Assembly (NCBI GenBank): GCA_002721165.1
Contig: PBJS01000025.1
Span: 1-64,000, forward strand
DNA from: Legionellales bacterium
GTDB lineage: Bacteria > Pseudomonadota > Gammaproteobacteria > Eutrophobiales > Eutrophobiaceae
Reading direction: 5' to 3'
DNA length: 64,000 nucleotides
Shown here: piece by piece, positions 54,137-63,532 of the stretch
Layout: each line of letters starts with the position of its first letter
How positions within the stretch are numbered: position 1 is the first letter of the stretch
Position numbers and translations under genes: made by a program
Notes under the pieces: model-generated
The model's database searches: none
What the model was told of the DNA's origin: nothing
The model's input: only the letters and a program-made list of their open reading frames with translations

Positions 54137-56362
54137 ATGAAATCAACCTCTTCTTATAAAAAAGTAAAAGAAAATTGTTTTACAAAAGATGAGCTATTGC
54201 GGGCATTTATACCGCTATTGTTTATTTTTATAATAACCCCAAGTCATGCAAATACGATAAATACGCAGCGACAAGATTATCTTGAAGCAAAAAAAGCGTT
54301 TGAATTAAAACAATATAAAAAATTTGGAAGAATCGCTAACACCCTTAAGGATTACCCGCTATACCCCTATTTACGGTACAACTATCTAAGGAAACGCGTT
54401 TGGAAAGAAAAAAACTCGGACATAATTTATTTCCTAGACCGCTATAGTGATCTACCGGTTACCAATAGACTCAGAAATTCATGGTTAAAAGTATTAATAA
54501 GAAGAGGTCATTGGCAAACGTTTCTTGATAATTACATCAAACACTCAGATCCTATGATGCAATGCTACCAGCTATACGCAAGGATGAAATTAAATAAAAA
54601 AGAATTCTTATTAGAAGATATTCGTTCTATCTGGCTAACTGGAAAATCATTACCCTCACAATGTGACCAACCATTTGAAATGTTATATAAAAGTGGCTTA
54701 GTAACAAATGAATTGGTATGGAAAAGATTTCGTTTATCAATGCAAAATAATGAGATTGGTCTTGCAACATATTTATCTCGGCGTCTTAATACTGAATCAA
54801 AAGTACTCGCAAGAAAATGGATACAAATACATAAAAATCCATATAAACATACAAGAAAACCAAATCTTACTGATAACGAAACATCAAGAGAGATAATTGC
54901 GCATGGCATATTAAGGCTAGCGAAAAAAAATCCGGAGAGGGCGGTTAAACGACTTGAAACATTAAAAATAAAATATTCATTCGCCTCCAGCGAAATCGCA
55001 GAAATCGAACGCATGTTAGCTATCTATGCGGCAAAAAAGAAAAGTAAAATAGCTTCAAAATTACTCGATCAAATCGATAACTACCATGTTAATGACGAAA
55101 TATTTCATTATCGATTACGTACAGCCCTACTAAAAAAAGACTGGGGTCTGCTAAAAAAATGGACAACGGGAGAACCCAATGACTCAGAAATTAATCTCCG
55201 CTGGTCATACTGGCATGCACGTTCTCTTGAGGAAACAGGAGAAACTGAAAAAGCAAAACAAATCTATATAAAATTAGCAAAGGAACGCGACTATTATGGG
55301 TTCCTTGCAGCAGACAAAATTAACAAACCATACAGTATGAATCACTACCCTGTAACAAATGATAAAGAAGAATTTGAACGTATTTCTTCATTGCCAGCAA
55401 TGAAACGCGCATATGAATTTTACCAGCTTGATATGAATACCAATGCAAGGCGAGAATGGCATCATGCTCTAAATAAAATGACTACCTATCAAATGCAAAT
55501 GGCTGCTGCGCTAGCAGTAAAATGGGGGTGGCACAACAGAGCTATAATAACAATGAGTAGAGCCAAAGCACTTGATAATTTGGTTCTTCGTTTTCCAATA
55601 TTATTTGATGATTTATTAACAAAGTATGCAAAGAGAAACAATATCGATCGTAGCTGGGTTTTTGGAATAGTTAGAGCAGAAAGTGCATTTATTGAGGATA
55701 TAAGTTCACCAGTAGGCGCATTAGGTCTAATGCAAGTTATGCCTAGGACTGGCAGGAGCGTAGCAAAGCAAATTGGGATCAAAAATTTCAAAAAAAGTAA
55801 ACTCAGAAAAGCAGAGACAAATGTGCCAATCGGTAGTGCTTACATGAAAATGATGTTAGATAAATTTGAGGGTAATGTTGTTTTAGCTACCGCTGCGTAT
55901 AATGCTGGTCCGCATCGCGTTTTAAAATGGCTTCCAAAAAAAGCATGCACTGAAAATCCTGATATTTGGATAGAATTGATCCCTTTTAACGAAACTAGAA
56001 AATATGTACGTCGAGTGCTTTATTTTTCTATTGTCTATGACTGGCGTTTCAAAATGCCTATAAAACCTATGAAAGATCGTATGAGTTTAATAACACCAAA
56101 AAATAAAAAGTTGATAGCTAAGCTATCATGTTATTCTATTATTGAAGCGTTAAATAAAAAATATATAAAAGAAAAGAAGACAACAAAAACGACAATTCAT
56201 AATGGAAAAATAACTAAATATAGCGTAAAAAAAGGTGACTCATTATGGTTAATAGCAAACAGATTTGGTATCAGCGTTAATGATCTTCTTAGATGGAATA
56301 ATTTAAAAAGAAATAGGCCCATAAAACCCGGTCAAATACTAGAAATTAATATAAAAGAATAA
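54137..56362 (+). CDS. slt: Soluble lytic murein transglycosylase with C-terminal LysM
   Basis: Periplasmic Slt70-type enzyme that cuts glycan strands and releases anhydro-muropeptides, substrates upstream of AnmK. 741 residues: a signal sequence ending near THA-type SHANT (about 20-38) and a long alpha-helical superhelix ring (about 45-480). The SLT catalytic domain has E515 in RAESAF and GALGLMQVMP. A LysM domain (about 693-740, KYSVKKGDSLWLIANRFG, in part) completes it. E. coli Slt70 lacks LysM. The next gene starts inside its stop codon (TAATG). Confidence 0.93.
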   Translation: MKSTSSYKKVKENCFTKDELLRAFIPLLFIFIITPSHANTINTQRQDYLEAKKAFELKQYKKFGRIANTLKDYPLYPYLRYNYLRKRVWKEKNSDIIYFLDRYSDLPVTNRLRNSWLKVLIRRGHWQTFLDNYIKHSDPMMQCYQLYARMKLNKKEFLLEDIRSIWLTGKSLPSQCDQPFEMLYKSGLVTNELVWKRFRLSMQNNEIGLATYLSRRLNTESKVLARKWIQIHKNPYKHTRKPNLTDNETSREIIAHGILRLAKKNPERAVKRLETLKIKYSFASSEIAEIERMLAIYAAKKKSKIASKLLDQIDNYHVNDEIFHYRLRTALLKKDWGLLKKWTTGEPNDSEINLRWSYWHARSLEETGETEKAKQIYIKLAKERDYYGFLAADKINKPYSMNHYPVTNDKEEFERISSLPAMKRAYEFYQLDMNTNARREWHHALNKMTTYQMQMAAALAVKWGWHNRAIITMSRAKALDNLVLRFPILFDDLLTKYAKRNNIDRSWVFGIVRAESAFIEDISSPVGALGLMQVMPRTGRSVAKQIGIKNFKKSKLRKAETNVPIGSAYMKMMLDKFEGNVVLATAAYNAGPHRVLKWLPKKACTENPDIWIELIPFNETRKYVRRVLYFSIVYDWRFKMPIKPMKDRMSLITPKNKKLIAKLSCYSIIEALNKKYIKEKKTTKTTIHNGKITKYSVKKGDSLWLIANRFGISVNDLLRWNNLKRNRPIKPGQILEINIKE

Positions 56363-57318
56363 TGTTAATTAAAAAAATCGCAATACTTGGAGGGACAGGC
56401 TTTGTAGGTCAATCCCTCTGCAATCGCCTGTCAGAAGATGGTTATGAGTTAAAGGTGCCTACTCGAAATAGAGAATATAATCGAGAGGACTTGATTCTTT
56501 TACCTAATCTGGAATTAATAGAAACAGACATCCATAATCCTAAAAATTTAAAAAATCTACTCATTGACTGTGATGCGGTAATCAACTTGATTGGGATCCT
56601 GAATGAGAAAGAAAACAATGGGAAAGGTTTTAAAAAAGTACATGTTAAACTAATTAAAAATTTAATTTCTGCTTGTGAAATAAATGGAATACGCAGAATC
56701 TTACAGTTGAGCGCACTAAATGCAGATGCAAAAAATGGGAAAAGCTTTTACCTAAAAACAAAAGGAGAAGCTGAGGAACTACTACGTTCAAATTCGGCTG
56801 GAATAGAAATTACTATATTTAGACCATCTGTTATTTTCGGGAAAAAAGATAGTTTTTTTAATAGATTTGCAAAATTATTAAAAATCAGCCCTTTGTTTTT
56901 TCCTCTTGCGTGTTATAAAACAAAATTTTCACCCATATATGTGCTTGATTTAGTAGAAATGATGACAAATTCGATCAAGGACCCAGATAGTTATAATAAA
57001 AGTTACCAATTATGTGGGCCAAAGACTTATACACTAAAAGACCTAGTTAGCTATACTTCAAAAACTTTAGGTTTCAACTGCTTAATAATCCCCCTAAATA
57101 ATGTTTTATCGCGTATACAGGCAAAGATATTTGATTTCTTACCAGGTAAACCTTTTTCAACAGATAATTACTTATCAGCTCAAACTGATAGTATTTGCGA
57201 GTGTAATGATTTATTTAGATACAATATTAAAGCCACTGCTATTGAAGATGTTGTGCCCCAATATCTGTCAGGCTATGAATATCGTTCATTTTATTCTAAG
57301 TTTCGTAACAACTCATAA
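56362..57318 (+). CDS. NDUFA9-like NAD(P)-binding epimerase family protein
   Basis: Atypical short-chain dehydrogenase of 318 residues with the N-terminal nucleotide motif GGTGFVGQSL and the pattern DCDAVINLIGIL...FKKVHV...RILQLSALNAD that I recognise from the complex I NDUFA9 subfamily. The classical YxxxK is present only in the degenerate form YLKTKGEAE. Its bacterial function is not established. The start overlaps the slt stop; cca follows after 28 bases. Confidence 0.8.
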   Translation: MLIKKIAILGGTGFVGQSLCNRLSEDGYELKVPTRNREYNREDLILLPNLELIETDIHNPKNLKNLLIDCDAVINLIGILNEKENNGKGFKKVHVKLIKNLISACEINGIRRILQLSALNADAKNGKSFYLKTKGEAEELLRSNSAGIEITIFRPSVIFGKKDSFFNRFAKLLKISPLFFPLACYKTKFSPIYVLDLVEMMTNSIKDPDSYNKSYQLCGPKTYTLKDLVSYTSKTLGFNCLIIPLNNVLSRIQAKIFDFLPGKPFSTDNYLSAQTDSICECNDLFRYNIKATAIEDVVPQYLSGYEYRSFYSKFRNNS

Positions 57319-57346
57319 AAGATTAATAGGTTTTAATTAAAAATTT

Positions 57347-58561
57347 ATGAAAACATATTTGGTTGGTGGCGCAGTTCGTGACAAATTATTAGGTATCCCT
57401 ATTAAAGATAGAGATTGGGTAGTCACAGGTGCGACACCAGAAGAAATGATCAATGAAGGTTTTAAAGCTGTTGGTGAAGATTTCCCGGTATTTCTACATC
57501 CACAAACAAAAGAGGAATATGCGCTTGCCCGTACAGAACGTAAGTCTGGGAAAGGTTATAAAGGTTTTACATTTTACTCCTCTCCTGAAATTATGCTTGA
57601 AGAGGACTTAAAACGTAGAGACATAACCATAAACGCGATTGCTGAAGATGAAAATGGAAATTTAATAGACCCATACGATGGTAAAACTGATTTAAAAAAT
57701 GGTATTTTACGCCATGTTTCCTCTGCATTTGTAGAAGACCCTCTCCGTGTGTTACGTGTTGCTCGTTTTGCTGCTTGTTTTGGTTTCAAAATAGCTGATG
57801 AAACAATGGAATTACTAAAAATAATTTCCAAATCTGGGGAATTAAATGAACTGATACCGGAACGTGTTTGGACAGAAATGAAAAAAGCGTTAACTGGAAA
57901 ATATCCATCACGTTTCATTCTTGCACTTAGATCGTGTAATGCTTTAGAAAAACTTTTTCCTGAAATAGAATCATTATTTGGTGTTCCTCAAGATAAAAAA
58001 TATCATCCTGAGATTGATGTGGGAAGACATACATTGATGTCTCTAAATCAGTCAGTAAGATTATCGCCAGACCCCTTAATACGTTTTGCTGTACTTGTAC
58101 ATGATCTTGGAAAAGCAACTACGCCAAAAGAACAATTACCAAACCATGACGGACATGAGGAACGTGGAGTCAGCATAATAAATTCTTTTTGTAAACGATA
58201 TAAAATTCCAAATAAGTATCAGGATCTTGCTGTGTGTGTATCGGAGTTTCATCTAGACTGCCATCGAATACAAGAGATGGGGGCGGAAGAGGTATTAGAA
58301 AAACTAGAAAAACTCGACGCATTCAGAAGAACAGAAAGATTTAAACAATTTTTAATTGCATGTGAATCTGATTCGAGGGGTCGTGCTGGTTATGAAGATA
58401 AAGAATTTCCTCAAGCTAAATATTTTCTTAATGCGTTAGAACTTTCAAAAAATATTGATCTAGATTTATTAAAAAATAAAGGGCTTGAAGGGAAAAAACT
58501 TGGTGATGCATTGAAAAAAGAGCGCATTGAGACTCTAAAGGAAAAATTACTGTCAAACTAA
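57347..58561 (+). CDS. cca: CCA tRNA nucleotidyltransferase with HD domain
   Basis: Adds or repairs the 3' CCA end of tRNAs. 404 residues, class II: VGGAVRDKLLGIPIKDRDW with catalytic D21 and D23, ARTERKSGKGY, the template motif LKRRDITINAIA, and a C-terminal HD phosphohydrolase domain (VHDLGKATTP) as in the E. coli multifunctional enzyme. It converges on uppP with a 16-base gap. Confidence 0.96.
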   Translation: MKTYLVGGAVRDKLLGIPIKDRDWVVTGATPEEMINEGFKAVGEDFPVFLHPQTKEEYALARTERKSGKGYKGFTFYSSPEIMLEEDLKRRDITINAIAEDENGNLIDPYDGKTDLKNGILRHVSSAFVEDPLRVLRVARFAACFGFKIADETMELLKIISKSGELNELIPERVWTEMKKALTGKYPSRFILALRSCNALEKLFPEIESLFGVPQDKKYHPEIDVGRHTLMSLNQSVRLSPDPLIRFAVLVHDLGKATTPKEQLPNHDGHEERGVSIINSFCKRYKIPNKYQDLAVCVSEFHLDCHRIQEMGAEEVLEKLEKLDAFRRTERFKQFLIACESDSRGRAGYEDKEFPQAKYFLNALELSKNIDLDLLKNKGLEGKKLGDALKKERIETLKEKLLSN

Positions 58562-58577
58562 AATCTTTATTTAGTTA

Positions 58578-59378
58578 TTAAACAAACATAAATAATAATA
58601 TAGTGCCTAGTATCAATCGATATATGACAAATGGCAACATTCCGATTCTATCTAAAAATTTCAGAAAAAGATGAATCGTAAAAAAAGAGCTCAGAGCCGA
58701 TAAGATAACAGTAATAATAAAATTAAAGATATCAATATCGTTACCAACTTGTATCAAATTTGAAGCTTCATATAGCGCTGCTGCTAATATTATAGGTACA
58801 GATATAAAAAACGAAAATTTTACAGCAGTATTGCGATCAAGACCTAACATAAGTCCAGTCGTCATAGTAATACCCGAACGTGATGCACCAGGAATAAATG
58901 CCAATATTTGTAGTGATCCTATAATTAATGCATCTTTTTTATTAATGGAATTTATTGATCTTTGTCGTTTTCCAATCACATCTGATAACCATAATAATAA
59001 ACCAAAAAAGATAGTTGAAAATGAGATTAATAAGGGGTTACGAAAGTAGTATGAAATAATGTCTCGAAAAAGAAACCCTGCTATAAGAACTGGTAAACTA
59101 GCGAGTACAATAAACCAAAATAACCTAAAATTCTCCTCAACGTAGTTCAATTTAAATACGGGGGCAAACCCGCTAACTAAGATACTCCTAAAGTCTTTTC
59201 TAAAATAAAAAATAACTGCAAATAAACTCCCCAAATGTGCGGCCACATCAATTGCCAAACCCTGATCTTTCCAGTTCATTAATTGTGGCAAAAGTATTAA
59301 ATGCGCAGAACTAGAAATAGGTAAAAATTCTGTAATCCCCTGAATTACAGATAAAATTATAATTTGCATTAAGTCCAT
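58578..59378 (-). CDS. uppP: Undecaprenyl-diphosphatase
   Basis: Membrane phosphatase (BacA type) that recycles undecaprenyl diphosphate, the cell-wall lipid carrier. 266 residues, about eight helices, with both active-site motifs: GITEFLPISSSAHL and PGASRSGITM. It lies 18 bases downstream of an unknown lipoprotein gene on the same strand. Confidence 0.96.
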   Translation of the reverse strand: MDLMQIIILSVIQGITEFLPISSSAHLILLPQLMNWKDQGLAIDVAAHLGSLFAVIFYFRKDFRSILVSGFAPVFKLNYVEENFRLFWFIVLASLPVLIAGFLFRDIISYYFRNPLLISFSTIFFGLLLWLSDVIGKRQRSINSINKKDALIIGSLQILAFIPGASRSGITMTTGLMLGLDRNTAVKFSFFISVPIILAAALYEASNLIQVGNDIDIFNFIITVILSALSSFFTIHLFLKFLDRIGMLPFVIYRLILGTILLFMFV

Positions 59379-59396
59379 GATAAATCCAATAAATAA

Positions 59397-60110
59397 TTAA
59401 ATAGGTAAAAACACAGCTGTTGCCATATTCTGAATTATCTTCTTGATGCCTCTTTGTTTTTTGTTAGCCAAAATTATAGCCATATTATCTTGAGTTGCTA
59501 TCAACTTACCGAAAAGTCTTTCATAACTTAAATTTCTGATTTTATCATCAGATAAAGAATTGCTGATCAAAAATAATTTTCCTGTTGAATCATAATCATT
59601 ACTAAGCTTCCACATAGCTATCTCGATATTTCTCGCACAATTATATAATTTCTGAGGATCAACCGAATCAATTATATAAAATTTCGATTTGTAATTATAA
59701 GACTTCATTATCATTGACATTAAACCAGAAACAAATGCAAAAACACGATCTCCTTCATATTCATCATTAAAAACTAATCGTATTGATTCTATATCATGTG
59801 TACCCTCAAGCTCAGGAAAATCCCATGTATGTTTTAAGTCGAACAATCTAACTATATTTTCATCAGCAATTTTATAAGGCGACTTTTTCAATTCTCGAGG
59901 GTTGCGTTTATATAGCTTAGACATTAGTTCTTTTAATAATCTATGTGACTCGTTTATGTGTATTTCTATTACATTATCAATATCTGACTTTGCTAGTTGT
60001 GAAATACCTGAATCTTTTTTTATTGGTTGATTTTCTCTCACAACCTCCCTATTACAACCATAATTTAAAGAGATGCATAGAAAAATTATAAGATATTTTA
60101 ACAATAACAT
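59397..60110 (-). CDS. Putative lipoprotein of unknown function
   Basis: 237 residues that I cannot assign to a named family. It has a short hydrophobic signal with a lipobox (LNYGC, C19), so it is probably a lipoprotein. The mature part is mixed alpha/beta with no recognisable catalytic motif; conserved-looking blocks are FAFVSGLMSMIMKSYNYKS (in part) and YNCARNIEIAMWKL. It sits between a MidA-like methyltransferase (6 bases upstream) and uppP (18 bases downstream), a tight leftward run. Confidence 0.7.
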   Translation of the reverse strand: MLLLKYLIIFLCISLNYGCNREVVRENQPIKKDSGISQLAKSDIDNVIEIHINESHRLLKELMSKLYKRNPRELKKSPYKIADENIVRLFDLKHTWDFPELEGTHDIESIRLVFNDEYEGDRVFAFVSGLMSMIMKSYNYKSKFYIIDSVDPQKLYNCARNIEIAMWKLSNDYDSTGKLFLISNSLSDDKIRNLSYERLFGKLIATQDNMAIILANKKQRGIKKIIQNMATAVFLPI

Positions 60111-60116
60111 TAGAAG

Positions 60117-61316
60117 TTAAAGTTGGCTTCTTTGATTCATTTTAGAAAAACCTAATAATTCTTTGTTATATTTTTTTGTTAACGCAATAAATTTAAAGCG
60201 TTCCCCCATTTCATCTGGCATTGTTAAGGTACGTAACTCTTGTGAAACCTTTGTTTGTGATTTTATATCTAACAAATTCATATCTGGTACCAAATTTTCA
60301 AGTCCACATCCAAAAAGAAAATATGTTTGGTTCGTATAGCCACTAATATTCATCCCAATTTCTTCTGCATATTCTGCAACTGCGGTAAAATTAACGCATG
60401 TTGTTATATCCTGCAATCCTGGATAAAAAAATGGATCATTATGAACATAGTGTCGATAGTGGCATAATAAATTACCATCACTTTTTTCATTATGATAGTA
60501 ATCCGACATCGAATACCCATAATCAATAAGTAAAATTACACCTTTTTTAATAATAGATTGGATTGAATTCAGCCATACTTTAAGATTAATGTTTATCTCC
60601 GAATAATAACTTTCGGGGAACGGTGTAAGTAATTTTTTTTCGAGTCTTGTTAAATTATCAATCAACTGATCATCAGCATCAACATCAATCCAACAAAAAT
60701 TATTTTTATAAAAGGTTACTTTTTCTTCTTTGAATGAATTGGATTCTTTTTTAAAACGTTTAACAGGTAAGGCATCTAAAACCTCATTTGCTAGCACTAA
60801 ACCTTCAAAATTTACCTCAGAAATACTATTCAACCATATAATACTGTCCATATATTGAGGAATTGATTGTTTTAATAATTGTTTTTGTCTAAGTTTTAAA
60901 TGAGTACTTACTTCAAGTATGTAATATTTATCAGGGAGTGAATTATGTTTTTCTAAATTTAACAATAGATCTCTTGCCATAATGCCATCTCCAGCGCCTA
61001 TTTCTAAAATAGATGGCTCTTTGAAATCTCCTAATATTTGCCTGCATTGAGAGGCTAAACATTTTGAGAAAAAAGGTGATATTTGAGGAGCTGTTACAAA
61101 ATCTCCTTTGGGGCCAAACTTTTGAATATCAGAACTGTAATAACCCAAACTTGGGTGGTACAAAACTAAATCCATATATTCATCAAAGCCTATAGCGCCT
61201 TCCTGTCTGTCAATTATATCTCTAATATATACAGACAATTTTTCACTTTGCGTCCGCGCCTCAGGATCCGGCCTAGGTAACAATGAGTTATTTTTTGTTA
61301 GTTTGGATTGTCTCAT
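60117..61316 (-). CDS. SAM-dependent methyltransferase, MidA/NDUFAF7 (DUF185) family
   Basis: 399 residues. The family opening IGFDEYMDLVLYHPSLGYY and FGPKGDFVTAPQISPFF is clear, followed by the SAM motif ILEIGAGDGIMARDLL and LVLANEVLDALPVKRF. The mitochondrial homologue NDUFAF7 methylates an arginine of complex I NDUFS2; the bacterial substrate is not established. It is divergent from the pteridine-reductase-like gene. Confidence 0.88.
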   Translation of the reverse strand: MRQSKLTKNNSLLPRPDPEARTQSEKLSVYIRDIIDRQEGAIGFDEYMDLVLYHPSLGYYSSDIQKFGPKGDFVTAPQISPFFSKCLASQCRQILGDFKEPSILEIGAGDGIMARDLLLNLEKHNSLPDKYYILEVSTHLKLRQKQLLKQSIPQYMDSIIWLNSISEVNFEGLVLANEVLDALPVKRFKKESNSFKEEKVTFYKNNFCWIDVDADDQLIDNLTRLEKKLLTPFPESYYSEININLKVWLNSIQSIIKKGVILLIDYGYSMSDYYHNEKSDGNLLCHYRHYVHNDPFFYPGLQDITTCVNFTAVAEYAEEIGMNISGYTNQTYFLFGCGLENLVPDMNLLDIKSQTKVSQELRTLTMPDEMGERFKFIALTKKYNKELLGFSKMNQRSQL

Positions 61317-61416
61317 ACCAATTCCATGTTATTCTGTTTAAAAAATGATTCAAGAAAACTTTTTTTGATACCCAGAATCTCTAAATTTTCGATTATATTA
61401 AAAATTCAGTGTTGAA

Positions 61417-62148
61417 ATGAAAAATAGAACCGTATTAATAACAGGCGCAGCTAAAAATATCGGAGCAACAATAGCAAAAGAGCTTCATAGTTCCGGGATG
61501 AAAATTATTATTCACTATAATCGTTCGCAAAAAGAAGCGACCAAACTGGTTGATGAGCTTAATGACCTTCGTGAAAATTCTGCTATAAAAATACAGGCCG
61601 ACCTTAAAAAAAAGGAATGTTACTCGATGCTGATTAATGCGGCTCTTGACTTTACAGGAAAAATTGATGTTTTAATAAATAATGCCTCTGCCTTCTACCC
61701 GACTCCACTTAATGATATAAATGAAAAAAAATGGAATGAATTAATTAATATAAATTTAAAGGCTCCATTATTTATTTCAAAGCTTGCTGCTGAATCATTA
61801 AAAGAAAATAATGGATGTATTATTAATATTACAGACATTCATGCATCTAACCCGTTAATAAATCATGCCATTTATTGCATATCAAAAGCAGGCCTGATCA
61901 TTCTTACAAAATCTCTAGCAAAAGAACTAGCGCCTAATATTCGCGTCAATGCAATTTCACCAGGTGCAATCACTTGGCCAGATGGCATGGATGGTGAAAC
62001 AAAGGAAAACATAATAAATCAAACTGTTCTCAAAAAAATGGGGGATGCTAAGGATATTGCTAAAACTGTAATTTTTCTTATTGAAGATGCTAGCTACATA
62101 ACTGGTCAAATATTGAATGTTGACGGCGGGAAAACACTATTTTTATAA
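61417..62148 (+). CDS. Pteridine reductase-like SDR (FolM type)
   Basis: NADPH-dependent short-chain dehydrogenase, 243 residues. TGAAKNIGATIA nucleotide motif, NNASAFYPTPL, and catalytic Y153 and K157 in YCISKAG. The position of the usual SDR serine is aspartate (D140 in NITDIHA), as in pteridine reductases such as PTR1 and FolM, so reduction of dihydropterin or dihydrofolate is likely. It is near folK and folB, which supports the assignment. It converges on a small lipoprotein gene with a four-base gap. Confidence 0.82.
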   Translation: MKNRTVLITGAAKNIGATIAKELHSSGMKIIIHYNRSQKEATKLVDELNDLRENSAIKIQADLKKKECYSMLINAALDFTGKIDVLINNASAFYPTPLNDINEKKWNELININLKAPLFISKLAAESLKENNGCIINITDIHASNPLINHAIYCISKAGLIILTKSLAKELAPNIRVNAISPGAITWPDGMDGETKENIINQTVLKKMGDAKDIAKTVIFLIEDASYITGQILNVDGGKTLFL

Positions 62149-62152
62149 GACT

Positions 62153-62563
62153 TCAATCAAATTCAGGAAAGGGATAGTCAACAAACCACTGCTTATTTTC
62201 TTTATTAAACCACCAGTTTTGCTTTAACTTCAATTTTTTAATTGTTCCTTGTGTTTTAAGAAAGTAAGTAATCGTAGTCTCAACGTACGCCTCATCATGT
62301 TCTTTATTGATCGTTTTTTCTGTCACCTCTATTCCGGTTACACTAATTTCTTCCAATCCATCTAGTTTCGCAGGTGGTTGTTTACCGTCCGGAGAATAGT
62401 GATAGCTGTACGCTTCTTTGTACATTCCCCACCTCAAAGCGACATTATAATAAGTCACTGTATTTTCAAGACTATCGACTGTTTCACGAACCTTAAAAGA
62501 GTTACATGATTGCAGCAATACCATCAACAGAAACGATATTGGAAAAATCATAGATTTTTTCAT
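62153..62563 (-). CDS. Small putative lipoprotein
   Basis: Read from ATG 62563, which has a GAGGAG ribosome-binding site, the protein has 136 residues; an upstream codon at 62581 is unlikely. The signal ends in a lipobox, LLQSC (C20). The rest is a compact alpha+beta domain (TVTYYNVALRWGMYKEAY...WFVDYPFPEFD) that resembles NTF2-like or cystatin-like folds by pattern only. Function is unknown. It follows folK on the same strand. Confidence 0.7.
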   Translation of the reverse strand: MKKSMIFPISFLLMVLLQSCNSFKVRETVDSLENTVTYYNVALRWGMYKEAYSYHYSPDGKQPPAKLDGLEEISVTGIEVTEKTINKEHDEAYVETTITYFLKTQGTIKKLKLKQNWWFNKENKQWFVDYPFPEFD

Positions 62564-62600
62564 ATTAGTCACTCTCCTCACTAAAATTCTATACGAAAAA

Positions 62601-63101
62601 TTAAATGTTTTGAAAAGTATCGGCCTCTATGGACTTTATGGGTTGCGTAGATATATCAAACTTTTCCCACAAAGTACTGATTTTTTCACCAATGACAGGA
62701 TGAATTAAATCTGGCTCAATATCACATAGTGGTTTCAATACAAAACTATAATTCGTTATATCATCTCTTGGTATATTATGTTCACTGCTAATAATGTCAC
62801 CAAATAACAACAAATCGATATCGAGAGTTCTTGAAGTATGTGGCGGCTGATTTCTCTTTCTTCCAAAACGATACTCAATTTCCCTCAATTTGAGTTCTAA
62901 ATCTTCGATACCAAGACTTGTCTTAATCTTTACAACTAAATTATAAAAATCATCTCCTATCATACCAATGGGTTTACTCTGATATATCGGCGAAATTTTA
63001 ATTTCGCTAAAAGAAGATTTAAGATCATTTAAAGAGCCTTGTATATTTTTTCTTTTATCAATATTGCTACCAATCCCAATATAGACACTTATCATCTTCA
63101 T
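62601..63101 (-). CDS. folK: 2-amino-4-hydroxy-6-hydroxymethyldihydropteridine diphosphokinase
   Basis: Transfers pyrophosphate from ATP to hydroxymethyl-dihydropterin in folate synthesis. 166 residues with YIGIGSNIDKR, YQSKPIG...FYNLVVKI and the catalytic RTLDIDLLLFGD. The start at 63101 overlaps the folB stop as ATGA; ATG 63095 is an alternative. Confidence 0.95.
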   Translation of the reverse strand: MKMISVYIGIGSNIDKRKNIQGSLNDLKSSFSEIKISPIYQSKPIGMIGDDFYNLVVKIKTSLGIEDLELKLREIEYRFGRKRNQPPHTSRTLDIDLLLFGDIISSEHNIPRDDITNYSFVLKPLCDIEPDLIHPVIGEKISTLWEKFDISTQPIKSIEADTFQNI

Positions 63102-63454
63102 TTTTTTTTGCCGCGCTCTATGATTACTCCCACATCTCTTGCGCCGCGTATAGCACCTATTTTATTTAATGATAATCGTAACCATGGAACATCAAACTCC
63201 GTCAGTACAATTTCAGCTATCCTCTCTGCAAGAGTCTCAACCAACCCAAACTCGCTATCACCAACAAAACTAATTAAACGTTTTGACACTGCTTTATAGT
63301 CTAGGGCATCTTCAATTTTATCGCTAGATGCCGCCTTTTTTACATCTGTTGCCATTTCTAGATCGAGAATTACAGTCTGCTTAATTTTCCGCTCCCAATC
63401 ATATATACCAACTATTGTTTCTATTTTTAAGTCTCTGAGAAAAATAATATCCAT
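63098..63454 (-). CDS. folB: Dihydroneopterin aldolase
   Basis: Produces 6-hydroxymethyl-dihydropterin, the substrate of FolK. ATG 63454 gives 118 residues, normal for the family; the frame is open to 63469. Motifs: LRDLKIETIVGIYDWE and the C-terminal LNKIGAIRGARDVGV with the catalytic lysine. It overlaps folK by four bases and is divergent from plsY. Confidence 0.94.
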   Translation of the reverse strand: MDIIFLRDLKIETIVGIYDWERKIKQTVILDLEMATDVKKAASSDKIEDALDYKAVSKRLISFVGDSEFGLVETLAERIAEIVLTEFDVPWLRLSLNKIGAIRGARDVGVIIERGKKK

Positions 63455-63532
63455 AGATTTAAATACCATTTATATATATATATATTAAGCTATAGGTTAA
63501 TCTTGCTTCTTTATAAAGATTTTAATGTAATA

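Noticed and set aside
63471..63486. TA-dinucleotide run between folB and plsY as a contingency repeat
   Set aside because: Too short and interrupted, and expected by chance in an AT-rich divergent promoter region.
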